Shown here in pieces: positions 19,208 through 28,800 of a stretch of DNA of 64,000 nt (positions are counted from its first letter, which is position 1; every line of letters starts with the position of its first letter). The notes beneath the pieces were generated by a model that saw only the letters and a program-made list of their open reading frames with translations, did no database searches and had not been told where the DNA came from. The DNA is from Azolla caroliniana (taxonomy: Eukaryota; Polypodiophyta): assembly GCA_043228905.1 (NCBI GenBank), contig JBHGNT010000022.1, positions 10,044,001 through 10,108,000 on the forward strand, in the 5' to 3' direction. Made by a program: the position numbers and the translations under genes.

Positions 19208-19819
19208 TGTTAGATATAATCAATTATCAGCCCCAAGTTGTAAATCTATCCCCATATGTGCTCATAGAGTGCACATTTTGTGCTAGCGCCCCACATGAGG
19301 AGTTGCTATTGTGCAACTTGACCATATGGGGCGATAATGTGTTAATCTAGGAAACCGTACATGCGTACGATACAATGCATTTAGGAAAGAGCGAAATAGG
19401 TAATAGGATTGGCTAATCAAGTCAACTAGAATATTTTGTGGGCAAGTTACTATGTACTTAGTCTTCAAGTATGTGCCATTGACTTCAAGATAAGTACTAT
19501 CTAGCAGTAGCCTGTATCTAGGGAGATGGGTCATATTAAATGACAAGTCAATTGACAGAAAAGGAATATCTCCACTACTATCAACTAACTTGCACATTTA
19601 ATGTTATACCTTTCTTACATAGTGGTTGTATTGATCATCGGTCCCCAACAATTTTGTAGTGCGCTGGTTCCGATCCCATCTAAGCTCTAAGGAGTGAGCG
19701 CATGGGTTAACTACCATTGTGAGCTACTCTCATATGTAACAGATGTATTGTTTTCATATATCCATCTTTGTGGTTATAACTCTATATACCTATCTAATGG
19801 ATTCTCAATATTTCTAACA
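19208..19819 (+). mobile_element. 5' LTR of element E
   Basis: It starts TGTTAGATATAATCAATTAT and ends ...CAATATTTCTAACA, directly followed by the primer site TGGTATCAGAG at 19820. Its length is identical to the 3' LTR (612 bp) despite many substitutions. Confidence 0.92.
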
Positions 19820-19831
19820 TGGTATCAGAGT
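19820..19831 (+). other. Primer binding site of element E
   Basis: TGGTATCAGAGT abuts the LTR end: the initiator-Met type copia primer site with its last base changed. Confidence 0.85.
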
Positions 19832-19889
19832 TGAGAGGTTGATCTAGATTAGGTATATACGGATAATTGTTGTCTAGCAGCACAGAGAA

Positions 19890-19893
19890 ATGG

Positions 19894-19933
<40 letters not shown>

Positions 19934-21003
19934 TATCGTTGGCCTTGTCCACGAATGTTGCAACTTCTCCACTGTGCATATGCCCACCTCCATTGTCTGA
20001 TGGAAAGCTAGATGGAACCAACTACCCTATATGGAAGTTCAAAATGTCTTCCATTTTGATCTGCTATGAGTTATTGGAGACAATCATGGGACCCACAAGA
20101 GGAGACCTTGAGCCCATGGTGACCTTTGACCCTGCACACCCTACCACATCAATCCCTCCAAATGTTGATCTACTTTGAGTGTAGAAGAGAAGGAATGTTA
20201 ATGCGTTGTGTACCATAGTCATTGGTGTATGTGAGTGTGTACTAACATTAGTGCAACATACAACCCGGGCACATGAAGCTTGGAGCATATTGGCCAACCA
20301 ATATGAAACCAAAAATTATACAACGATACAAAACCTCGAAAATCTACTTGTTGCAAAGAAGCTCGTTGATGGAGAGAAAGTAGAATCCTTTGTAAAAAGG
20401 ATTAAGGATCTTCAAGAGCAACTAGCGACAGTAGTCGTCTCTCCAAAGGATATGGCTAGTCGGTGCATTGGAGTACTTCCTTCCAAGTATGATGGCATTG
20501 TGACAGCATTGAACACTCAAGCTCGACCCACTCCTTTAAAATTTGATGAACTAAGTGAATTGCTGCTTGAAGAGAAGCTTCGGCTAAAGACACGAGAAGG
20601 AAGGGAAGATTCGGTATTTGTCTTTAGGACTAAGGGAAAAGGGGCATCCAATTCAAACAATGCGAATAGGATACCAAAGAAGAAGAAGTTCAATGGATCG
20701 TGTTTCTACTGTGACAAGAAGGGTCACGCAATCAAGGATTGTCAGAAGAAGATGGCGGATGAGAAGAAGGGTTCTACTAATACTTCTTGGAGAGAGCTCG
20801 AGTTCACCAACAATGTCGTAGATGAGCTTGATTTATGGGTTGCAATTGAAGAGGTGTGTTCTTCAGTTGACACTCAAGTTGTTGACGACTCTTGTATTCT
20901 CGATAGTGGAGCATCCCGACATATGACCAGTAATCGTGACTGGTACAACTCTTGGACACCTCTACAAGAGCCCATCAATGTTGTGGTCGGTAACAATGCT
21001 TGA
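19890..21003 (+). pseudogene. Element E gag and start of protease
   Basis: Gag begins near the ATG at 19890, but a (TA)n(GA)n microsatellite at 19893-19933 shifts the frame. From about 19939 one frame carries K-L-D-G-T-N-Y-P-I-W-K-F-K-M (UBN2/copia gag). Two stops at 20176-20187 interrupt it. It is then open 20206-21003, with a CCHC knuckle (C-F-Y-C-D-K-K-G-H-A-I-K-D-C) at about 20701-20742 and the protease motif L-D-S-G-A-S at about 20899. The frame ends at a TGA in the context N-A-(stop)-F-P-A-K-G, where CGA (Arg) is likely ancestral. Confidence 0.85.
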
Positions 21004-22314
21004 TTTCCAGCCAAAGGAACCGGAACCGTCACCCTCAAAGCAACGACCGGTAGGACAAAGCATCTCTCTCAAGTGTTGTACATGCCAGATCTCAAGAAGA
21101 ATCTATTGTCCATTTCTACACTAACCGACAAGGGTCTTAATGTTCAATTCAAGAAGTTGGATGTAGAAATAACATATTCTTCTAGCAAATTTGTAGGAAT
21201 AGGGGTAAGGCGCAACAATCCCTATGAGCTGAGTGCGTTTACAATTTCTACTGACCACAACACAAGTACTAACACAAAGCAATGGCATGCGAGATTTGGG
21301 CATCTCAATGTTGCTGGCGTTGAAGGAGATGAAGAAGTTGAATATGGTAGTTGGGTTGCCAACCCTATCTGACTTAAGTCATGTTTATGATGCTTGTATG
21401 ATGGGCAAGCATCAAAGATCAGCCATTCCAAAAGAGAGTCAAAATCGGACGAAGACTCCTCTACAACCAATACACATCGACCTCTCTGGAAAATTGGTGA
21501 CTCCTGCAATGGGTGGATCTCTCTACTATATGCTAGTAATCAACAACTTCAGTAGAAAGATATGGGTTTACTTCCTTCAGGAGAAGACTGATGCTTTTAA
21601 AATCTTCAAAAGATGGCATACATTTCTCGAGCGGGAGTCCAGAAAGTTAGTGAAGGTGTTACGCTCTGATCGAGGTGGAGAATTCTTATTAATAGAATTC
21701 TGTGAGTATTGCCAAGAGCATGGAATTAAGCACCAACTTACAACTGCCTACACCCCACAAAACAATGGTGTTGTCGAACGTCAAATCCGATCAGTTGTCA
21801 AAATGGTTAGGTGTATATTGAAGGCACAAGCGTTGCCTGACCCATTCTGGGCTGAAGTAGTGAATACAACAGTTTACATCCTCAATCGGAGCTACACGAA
21901 GGAACTTCAAGGGAAAACACCCCAAGAAGCTTATTCAGGCAAGAAACGGTCAGTGTTGCACTTTAGAACCTTTGGGTGGACGTGTTACGCACATGTTCTA
22001 GATGTGCGCAGAAAGAAGTTGGATGCTAAAAGCAAGAAGTGTATCTTTATCGGATATAGTGAAGAGTCAAAGGACTATCGACTCTATGATCCAGAGGCAA
22101 GAAAGATATTGACAAGCCGCGATATGGTGTTCGATGAGGAATGACCACAACTAGCTGAGAACAACAATTCTCAAGTTATCTCATCAACCGAAGAAGTATT
22201 CCACCCAATCCCGACCCACTGTCCAAAAAAGGAAGCTGAACCATCTGATGGTAATGGCTCGCTAGTTCGCGCTATGCCAGTGCCACATGTAAAGAAAATA
22301 CCTAAGTTGGCTCA
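21004..22314 (+). pseudogene. Element E protease end and integrase
   Basis: The gag frame resumes after the stop (21073-21372: L-L-S-I-S-T-L, then W-H-A-R-F-G-H-L-N). A +1 shift near 21310-21340 leads to the frame 21233-22144, which holds the integrase: C-M-M-G-K-H, I-H-I-D-L-S-G (first Asp), L-R-S-D-R-G-G-E-F (second Asp), P-Q-N-N-G-V-V-E-R (Glu), and the conserved tail F-I-G-Y-S-E-E-S-K-D-Y-R-L-Y. The catalytic triad is present. The sequence then fades into the insertion point of F at 22320. Confidence 0.85.
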
Positions 22315-22319
22315 ACAAC

Positions 22320-22738
22320 TATCAGAGCCAAGAATAAACGATAGAGTGATGGAAGAAGGATATAAGAGAACACGAGAAGAAAGGAACGAAATGCTAAGAG
22401 AAGAATAGGTGTATTAAGATAGAGAAAGAAAGAGAATGGATACAAGATATGTAATGAGAGCTAAAGACTGGTATTGATTCGAATTGATTTGAGAATACAT
22501 GTATGCCCTTATGTATAGGTTCCTATAGAATAGCTTAGAGATTTCTATAATGTTCTAGAATATGTTAGGACATTCTAGAATGATCTAGAGTTTTTACAAT
22601 AATCAATGTAATATAAAATGTAGCTTTTATCCTCTCACATGACAATAAGCTATCTTAATGGTTGAGGTTTTCAATTATGGATTACAAGGTTCAAAGTTCA
22701 AGTCCGGGTGACGCCATAATGGTCATGTGTTCATGACA
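22320..22738 (-). mobile_element. 3' LTR of element F
   Basis: The plus strand runs from TATCAGAGCCAAGAATAAAC to GTGTTCATGACA. The next bases, CTATCCCTCC, are the complement of a purine tract. It carries a tRNA-like module at 22646-22710 and repeated TTCTAGAAT-type words at 22547-22590. Confidence 0.82.
22646..22710 (+). repeat. tRNA-like module in LTR F (left copy)
   Basis: TAAGCTATCTTAATGGTTGA (A-box-like) is followed about 35 bases later by AGTTCAAGTCCGGG (B-box-like). The same module is at 26192-26256 in the right LTR. It lacks a complementary acceptor stem, so it is not called a tRNA gene. Confidence 0.5.
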
Positions 22739-23436
22739 CTATCCCTCCTTCGGGAACGCCGAGTGGAAGTCAGCGTTAACATTGTAGGGTTGGGTTTGTT
22801 TGGATAGTGGCGATGGAAATCATCAAGAAGAGTTTGAGCATTACAAATGTTATCAACAGGTTCCCAAGTGCGATCACTCGGAGGATAGCCAAGCAAATCA
22901 ACTAGATAATAAAGCTTATTGTGCACAATCTTAGAATAAAGAATAGCAGTTACCTCATATTCGGGGCCGTCAACCACTTGGACAAAAGGCGGTGGTGGTA
23001 CGACACGATTAAGAATTAAAGAGGTACAACAAGGTTCCAAAAGAGAGCTATGAAAGACTGGGTGAAGCCACATATGTGCAGGAAGGTTAAGACGAAATGT
23101 TGCATCATTAATCCACACTGTGGTGACAAAAGGACCTAAGCGTTGATAATCGAGCTTAGCACACATGTGGGTAGTCTTGATGTGACGACGAAGCAACCAT
23201 ACTCGGTCACCAAACTTAAAGGAAGAGTTAAGACGATGCCGATCGGCCTTGTTCTTATGGTGTGCTTGAGCATTTTGAAGATGTGAAGATAACTCAAATT
23301 GGATTTGTTGTAGTCGGTGGAGGTGATGAGCCACACTAAGGTTTCGTGACACCTCAAGAAGATCCAGGATACACCATCTAGGGTGGTTGCCAATGTAGCC
23401 AAAGAAAGGTGTAACTTTGGTAGAAGAGTGTACCAT
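22739..23436 (-). pseudogene. Element F integrase C-terminus with chromodomain
   Basis: An open minus frame of 237 codons. It contains the gypsy integrase C-terminal motif (H-H-K-N-K-A-D-R-H-R, F-G-D-R-V-W-L, K-L-D-Y-Q-R-L-G-P-F, L-H-P-V-F-H-S-S-L-L-E-P) and then a chromodomain: Y-E-V-T-A-I-L-Y-S-K, L-Y-Y-L-V-D-L-L-G-Y-P-P-S, T-W-E-P-V-D-N-I, followed by H-R-H-Y-P-N-K-P. Chromodomains of this family steer integration to methylated histone chromatin. The usual K-W residues before G-Y-P are D-L-L here. Confidence 0.88.
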
Positions 23437-24075
23437 GTTGTTGTATGCAAACTCGGCAAGATGTAAGATATTACTCCAATCATCTTGTTGATAACTGATG
23501 AAGCATCGAAGATACTACTCCCGCGTTTGATTTGTGCGCTCTATTTGTCCGTCAGTTTGTGGATGATAAACCAAAGAGAGTTTGTAGGAGATTTTGAGGT
23601 TTGCCCATAGGTGATTCCAAAAGTGTGAGATAAATTGAGAACCTCGATCGCTAATAATATCATTTGGGAGACCATGATGGCGAAACACCTCACGCATAAT
23701 GAGATCTGTTGTTTCTTCACTACTAATGGTCTTTACACACGGTACAAAATGTGCCATCTTTGTGAACCGATCCACTACTGTTAAAATACTATCAAAGCCT
23801 TTGGAAGGTGGCATATCCGTAATGAAATCCATAGAAATAGATTACCACGGCTTGCTGGGAGGTGGTAATGGTTGTAGTAAGCAATAAGGATGATGTCTGG
23901 ATATTTTGGCGCGATAACAGGTGTCACATGTGTGAATTGTAATCTGCGACAAATTTTGTGAGGCCACCAAAAAGAACATTTCACCAGCTCAATGGTCTTG
24001 GCAATACCAAAATGTCTAGCCATGGGGGCATCATGCCAATGTTCTAACACTTGAAGTCGAGGTGATCCATCAGGG
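23437..24075 (-). pseudogene. Element F integrase core
   Basis: The minus frame 23832-23515 holds M-D-F-I-T-D-M-P-P-S-K-G-F-D (first Asp), D-R-F-T-K-M-A-H-F, D-R-G-S-Q-F (second Asp) and Y-H-P-Q-T-D-G-Q-I-E-R-T-N (Glu). The zinc-binding end (W-H-D-A-P-M-A-R-H-F-G, W-W-P) lies at 24050-23960. A stop or frame change separates the pieces. The catalytic triad is visible. Confidence 0.85.
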
Positions 24076-24710
24076 ACGTTGTCGTGCCTTTCGGCTCCGG
24101 ATCGTTTGCGTGAGTCGGGTGGGAACCGCCGAGGTTTTGGACTAGGAGGAGGAAGAATTTGAGAAGAGTCTAGTTATGTATAGATTATTAGAAGCTTGTG
24201 AATCCCACAAGTAGAGTTTTTTTTTTTAGTTTATCTTAATCATAGTAATAAATTGAAATAGTTTAGAATAGAAATAGAAAAGAGATCAAACCTTGTGAAT
24301 CCCACAAGTATTATATTATTTCGTGAATCCCACGATTATAGTTTATTGATTGTTGGTGTTTTAGGAAATATATCCAATTTCCCAATATTTTGCACACCTA
24401 TTACATTGTGCTCCCCATCCTTATATAGTGATGGGAGAGACTAAGCATAGCTACATGCTTTTTTTTCTAATATGTTCATGCACACTAAATGTGCATGTGA
24501 TGCTTTTCTAATCCTTGCTTTTATTTGCTACTTTTATTTGCTAAATATAGTGCTCATGCCCGCTAGATGTGCATGAGTCACTTTTTAGTTGCTTGCGTTT
24601 TTCTATAAAATATTCACGCACTCTAAAAATACATGATTTACCTTTTAATAAAGGTAGGCGCAAATAAAGCAGTTATAGTTATTAAATCTATTTATAGAAC
24701 ACTAAAGATA

Positions 24711-24780
24711 AGGTAGCATAATGGTAAAGTTGAGGTTTGGCTACGTGGAGGTACAGGGTTCAAATCTTGCCCTATGCACG
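24711..24780 (+). repeat. tRNA-like module in the solo LTR
   Basis: AGGTAGCATAATGGTAAAG (A-box-like) is followed by GGGTTCAAATCTTGCCC (B-box-like) with tRNA-like spacing. No acceptor stem partner is visible. Confidence 0.5.
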
Positions 24781-24923
24781 TGATAAATATCTTGATATTC
24801 TTATTTTATTTATTGGTGATAAATATCTTGATATTCTTATTTTATTTATTGGTGATAAATATCTTGATATTCTTATTTTATTTATTGGTGATAAATATCT
24901 TGATATTCTTATTTTATTTATTT
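24781..24923. repeat. 36-bp minisatellite, about four copies
   Basis: Four nearly identical head-to-tail copies of a unit starting TGATAAATATCTTGATATTC. The 12-codon period keeps a frame open (D-K-Y-L-D-I-L-I-L-F-I-G), but there is no sign that it is translated. Confidence 0.93.
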
Positions 24924-24992
24924 ATATGTAATTAAATCGGTTATATTATTTTTACTTTTTCACGTAGTGTACGAAATACACTACGACAACGT

Positions 24993-26009
24993 AAAGGAGA
25001 TTCTTGTAGAAGAGTAAGCCATCTTGCCACTTGAAGTCCTGATAATGTTGAGATGACCCTTGCAATGTGGAGCAAGATGGACGGCTTGAACCAATGTGGG
25101 CTACGACATCCTTAGCGAAATCATCAAAGTGAAATTGTTACTGAATAGTATCAAGAAGGCTAGAATCAAGTGGTGTGGCATAAATTGTTGTTGCCTATAG
25201 CTTTGATGGCATGAGGAGAATCTACCTTTGATTGTCAAAGGACAGATCTCTAGGTCAAAGAGCTAGATATGAACGCCGAGACAAAGCATATGCTTTCCCT
25301 TGTTGTTTTCCGGGGCGAAAAATGATCTTGAAATCGAAATGCGTTAGAAATTGGGCCCACCGAGCTTGTCGTCTATTTAATACTCGAGCTGTTTGAAAAT
25401 ATGTGAGGTTTTTGTGATCACTATAAATGATAATCTAATGAGGCGATCCTTCTAGAAAATGGCAGCATTGCTCGAATGAGTCGACCATACGTAGTAACTC
25501 CTTGTCATGCACCTCATAGTTTATCTCCGAAACAGTAAATTTTCTCGAGTGAAACGCGACTAGATGAGTCATCAATCACTACTACGGAAATTGAACAAGG
25601 AAGTGTATGCAAGGATATTTGGTGTTTTTGGGCAAAATCTCTATCCATTGAAACAAGAATTGAACTTGAAGTTGAAAACTCGGTGTCCTAACTTGTACTT
25701 GGGCTAAGAAGACTCTACTAACATGCTTGGAACAAATGGAACCCACACTAGCTTAGGACTTCAAACTTATTGGACAAGGGTGGATTATTCATAATATTAG
25801 ATTCACTAACCGCTTCTAAAATGTTGAACTCATTTTTATTGTCATAGTGAATTTGATTTACCTAACGTCTCGGCCTACGCGAGCAATGAATGGCTATATG
25901 TCCTGGACCTCCGCAATATAAGCACAGATGGTTTGCTCAATGTCGTTGCTTCTTCTCATGTTCTCTTATATCCTTCTTCCATCACTCTATCCTTTATTCT
26001 TGGTTCTGA
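24993..26009 (-). pseudogene. Element F RNase H and gag knuckle; RT largely deleted
   Basis: The minus strand 25580-25262 reads V-A-F-H-S-R-K-F, then [20 protein letters not shown] and [11 protein letters not shown], a gypsy RNase H. At about 25940-25880 lies a zinc knuckle (C-L-Y-C-G-G-P-G-H-I-A-I-H-C). Only about 300 bases separate them, so protease and nearly all of RT are lost. At about 25945-26010 the start of the LTR is present in inverted orientation. Confidence 0.75.
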
Positions 26010-26284
26010 CAGTTTGATTCGAATTGATTTGAGAATCCATGTATGCCTTTATTTATAGGTTCCTATAGAAAAGCTTAGACATTTCTATAATGTTCGAGAA
26101 TGTTCTAGGACATTCTAGTACATTCTAGGATCTAGAGTTTTACAGTAATCAATGTAATACAAAAAGTAGCTTTTATTCTCTCATATGACAATAAGCTATC
26201 TTAATGGTTGAGGTTTTCAATTATGGATTACAAGGTTCGAGGTTCAAGTCCAGGTGATGCCATAATGGTCATGTGTTCATGACA
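26010..26284 (-). mobile_element. 5' LTR of element F, partial
   Basis: It matches the left LTR from GATTCGAATTGATTTGAGAA to CATGTGTTCATGACA. The first roughly 140 bases of the LTR are missing here and part of them appears just inside the element in reverse orientation. Confidence 0.78.
26192..26256 (+). repeat. tRNA-like module in LTR F (right copy)
   Basis: Same A-box/B-box arrangement as 22646-22710. The B box here is the better GGTTCAAGTCC. Confidence 0.5.
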
Positions 26285-26289
26285 ACAAC

Positions 26290-27970
26290 TCTTCAATGAC
26301 CGTACTCCTAAAGTTGAGTTTCCTAAAACTTCAACTAATGGATTACGAAGATCCAGAAGAATACAAGAGCAAAGGTGAACCTCTAACCACATTGTCAACA
26401 TGGCTCTGGTGGTGAGCCGACCTCGTTGGAGGAAGCCATGGCCGATCCAAAGTGGAAAGAGGCGATGGTATTAGAATACGATAGCATCATGAAAAATGAC
26501 ACGTGGGATTTGGTAGAGAGGCCAACAAAGAGGAAGGTGATAGGCACAAAGTGGCTGTGGAAAGTAAAGTATAAAGTTGATGGTTCTTTGGAGAAATTTA
26601 AGGCCAGGCTAGTAGCAGAAGGATACTCTCAAAGTGAAGGGTTCGATGTACAAGAAACATTTGCCCCAACAGCTCGCATGACAACAATTCGAATGGTTAT
26701 AGTGTTGGCTACTTCAAGAGGATGGACGATTTATCAAATAGATGTCAAATCGGAATTTCTGAATGGCCATCTCAAGGAGGAGGTATACGTGACACAACCA
26801 CCAGGGTTTGAGATGTCGAATTCAGAAAACAAAGGCTGCAAGCTAAACAAGGCGCTATATGGTCTAAAGCAAGCACCATGAGCTTGGAACAAGAGGATAG
26901 ACAACTTCTTACAATCAATTGACTGTAAGCAATGTGCTTCGGATGCAAGTATGTATGTCAAAATGAAGGATGGGGAACAATTCATCATCATCATTTACGT
27001 GGATGATCTAGTTCTTACTGGTGACCATTCATAGTGTATTGGTCAAACACAAGAGTGCTTGAAAACTGAGTTTGAAATGACAAACTTGGGGATTCTACAC
27101 TACTTCCTTGGAATTGAGGTTTGGCAAAACCTCAGTTGGCATCTTCATGTCACAAAGAAAGTATGCAACAAAGATCTTGGAGACCTTTGGGATGATGGAC
27201 AGCAAGTCAAAGTCGACTCTAATGGAGTCAAATTGTAAGTTATCCCAAGAAGACTCATCACCAATGGTTGACATAAGGAAGTATAGACAACTAGTAGGAA
27301 GTCTAATTTTCCTATACAACACTAGGCCAGATATTTGTTTTGCAGTCGATGTGGTGAGTCAATTCAGCAACAAGCGGAAGGAGACTCATTGGGAAGTTGC
27401 AGTACGTGTATTAAAGTACATTGTGGGTACTTCGAAATCTTCTACAAGCCAACAATTGACGAATTTCGTGGGTATTTCGACTCTGCCTGGGTTGGAGATA
27501 GTGATTCCAGAAAATCAGTTTCTGGATACTGTTTTTCAATAGGCATTGGAGTTGTTTCATGGAGTAGTAAAAAACAACCAACAATTGCACTATATTCAAC
27601 GGAGGCAGAATAAAAAGCAGTGTGCATAGTGGCATGCGAGGTAGTTTGACTAAGAAGAATCCTTATGGATGTGGTGGTTCTAATAAGGATGGCAATAGTA
27701 TTGAGGTGTGACAATCAGAGTTGCATGGCCATTGCCAAGAACCCTGTATTTCATGCACATACTAAAGACATAGAGATTCAGTATCACTATGTGCGGGAGC
27801 TAATACATGACAAGACTGCAAAGCTTGAGTATTGTTCGACATCAGAAAATGTTGCGGATATCTTCACAAAGGCGCTTGGAGCAGAACAGCTACAACAACA
27901 CCTTCGACGACTAGGAATTGGCCCAATTCCAAGTGAACTCAATGGGTTGACCATTGAGGGGGCGTGTTAG
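26290..27970 (+). pseudogene. Element E reverse transcriptase and RNase H
   Basis: RT starts in the frame 26426-26881 (W-K-E-A-M, N-D-T-W-D-L-V, K-A-R-L-V-A-E-G-Y-S-Q, E-T-F-A-P-T-A-R-M, Y-G-L-K-Q-A-P). A TGA sits where Arg is expected (A-P-stop-A-W). The catalytic Y-V-D-D-L follows near 26998, then a TAG and a frame shift at about 27110. RNase H lies at 27335-27613 (S-W-S-S-K-K-Q-P-T-I-A, S-T-E-A-E) and 27665-27970 (L-R-C-D-N-Q-S, A-K-N-P-V-F-H-A, D-I-F-T-K-A-L). The frame ends right at the purine tract (TTGAGGGGGCG) before the 3' LTR. Confidence 0.87.
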
Positions 27971-28576
27971 ATATAATCAATGATCAGCCCCAAGTTGTAA
28001 ATCTATCCCCATATGTGCTCTTCGAGTGCACATTTTGTGACAGCGCCTCACATAAGGAGCATCTAGTGTGCAACTCAACCATATGGGGCGAGAAGGTCTT
28101 AATCTAGGATACCGTAGATGCGTAGGACACAATGGATTTGGGAAAGAACGAAATAGGTAATAGGATTGGCTAACCAAGTCAACTAGAATATTTTGTGGGC
28201 AAGTTACAATGTACTTAGTCTTCAAGTATGTGCCATTGACTTCATGATAAGTACTATCTAACACTAGCCTGTATCTAGGGAGTTGGGTCATATTAAATGA
28301 CAAGTCAGTTGATAGAAAAGGAATATCTACACTACTATCAACTGACTTGCACATTTAATGTTATACCTTTCTTACATAGTGGTTGTATTGATTATCAGTC
28401 CCCACTAATTTTGTAGTCAGTTGGCCCAAATCCCATCTAAGCTCTAAGGTCTGAGCGCATGGGTGAACTACCATTGTGAGCTACTCTCCTATGTAATATA
28501 AGTATTGTTTTCATATATCCATCTCTATGGTTGTAACTCTATATACCTATCTAATCGATCCTCAATATTTCTAATA
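27965..28576 (+). mobile_element. 3' LTR of element E
   Basis: It starts TGTTAGATATAATCAATGAT and ends TTCTAATA. It is the same length as the 5' LTR, with scattered substitutions. The final CA is TA, a C to T change that would damage the integrase recognition end. Confidence 0.9.
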
Positions 28577-28800
28577 ATGATGACATCAAAACCTTTGGAA
28601 GATGGACGATCAATGATGAAATCCAAATATATAGACTTCCACAGAGCATGATGAACTAGTAAGGGTTTGAGTAACCCATATGGTCGATGCCAAAGAGACA
28701 CTTGGACTGACAACATGCATCACAACTACGAATCTAGTTTTGTGAACTCCAAAATGCCCGACCATTACCATGTCATGGTAGTGAGCTTCATACAAGTGTG
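28577..28800 (-). pseudogene. Gypsy integrase fragment H, part 2
   Basis: The minus strand reads Y-L-D-F-I-I-D-R-P-S-S-K-G-F-D, preceded by H-Y-H-D-M-V-M-V-G-H-F-G. It is the same integrase region as in element F, joining to part 1 at 19207 once element E is removed. The remaining parts of H are lost. Confidence 0.75.

Larger units (their letters stand above)
24080..24988. mobile_element. Solo LTR in element F, TGTCG...CGACA, ACGT duplication
   Basis: It starts TGTCGTGCCTTTCGGC and ends ...CGAAATACACTACGACA, flanked by ACGT on both sides (24076-24079, 24989-24992). Its last 28 bases contain a perfect 9-bp stem (CGTAGTGTA/TACACTACG). It carries a tRNA-like module (24711-24780) and a 36-bp minisatellite (24781-24923). 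Its ends and its 4-bp duplication match the solo LTR at 15310-16567, and the start resembles the gypsy D LTR. Confidence 0.78.
22320..26284 (-). mobile_element. Chromovirus (Ty3/gypsy) element F nested in element E
   Basis: It is flanked by perfect ACAAC duplications (22315-22319, 26285-26289). Minus strand order: gag zinc knuckle (about 25940-25880), RNase H (about 25580-25262), integrase and chromodomain (24050-22739). Most of RT is missing. The left copy of the LTR starts with TA instead of TG, and the right LTR has its outer-promoter part replaced by an inverted piece. A solo LTR (24080-24988) is inserted in the integrase N-terminal part. Confidence 0.88.
19208..28576 (+). mobile_element. 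Copia element E, complete but decayed, with nested chromovirus F
   Basis: Two 612-bp LTRs bracket gag, protease, integrase, RT and RNase H in plus orientation. The flanks are AGGAT (19203-19207) and ATGAT (28577-28581), a 5-bp duplication with one mismatch. The last bases of the 3' LTR read CTAATA instead of CTAACA. The two LTRs differ at many positions, so this insertion is much older than element C. Element F is inserted between integrase and RT. Confidence 0.9.
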
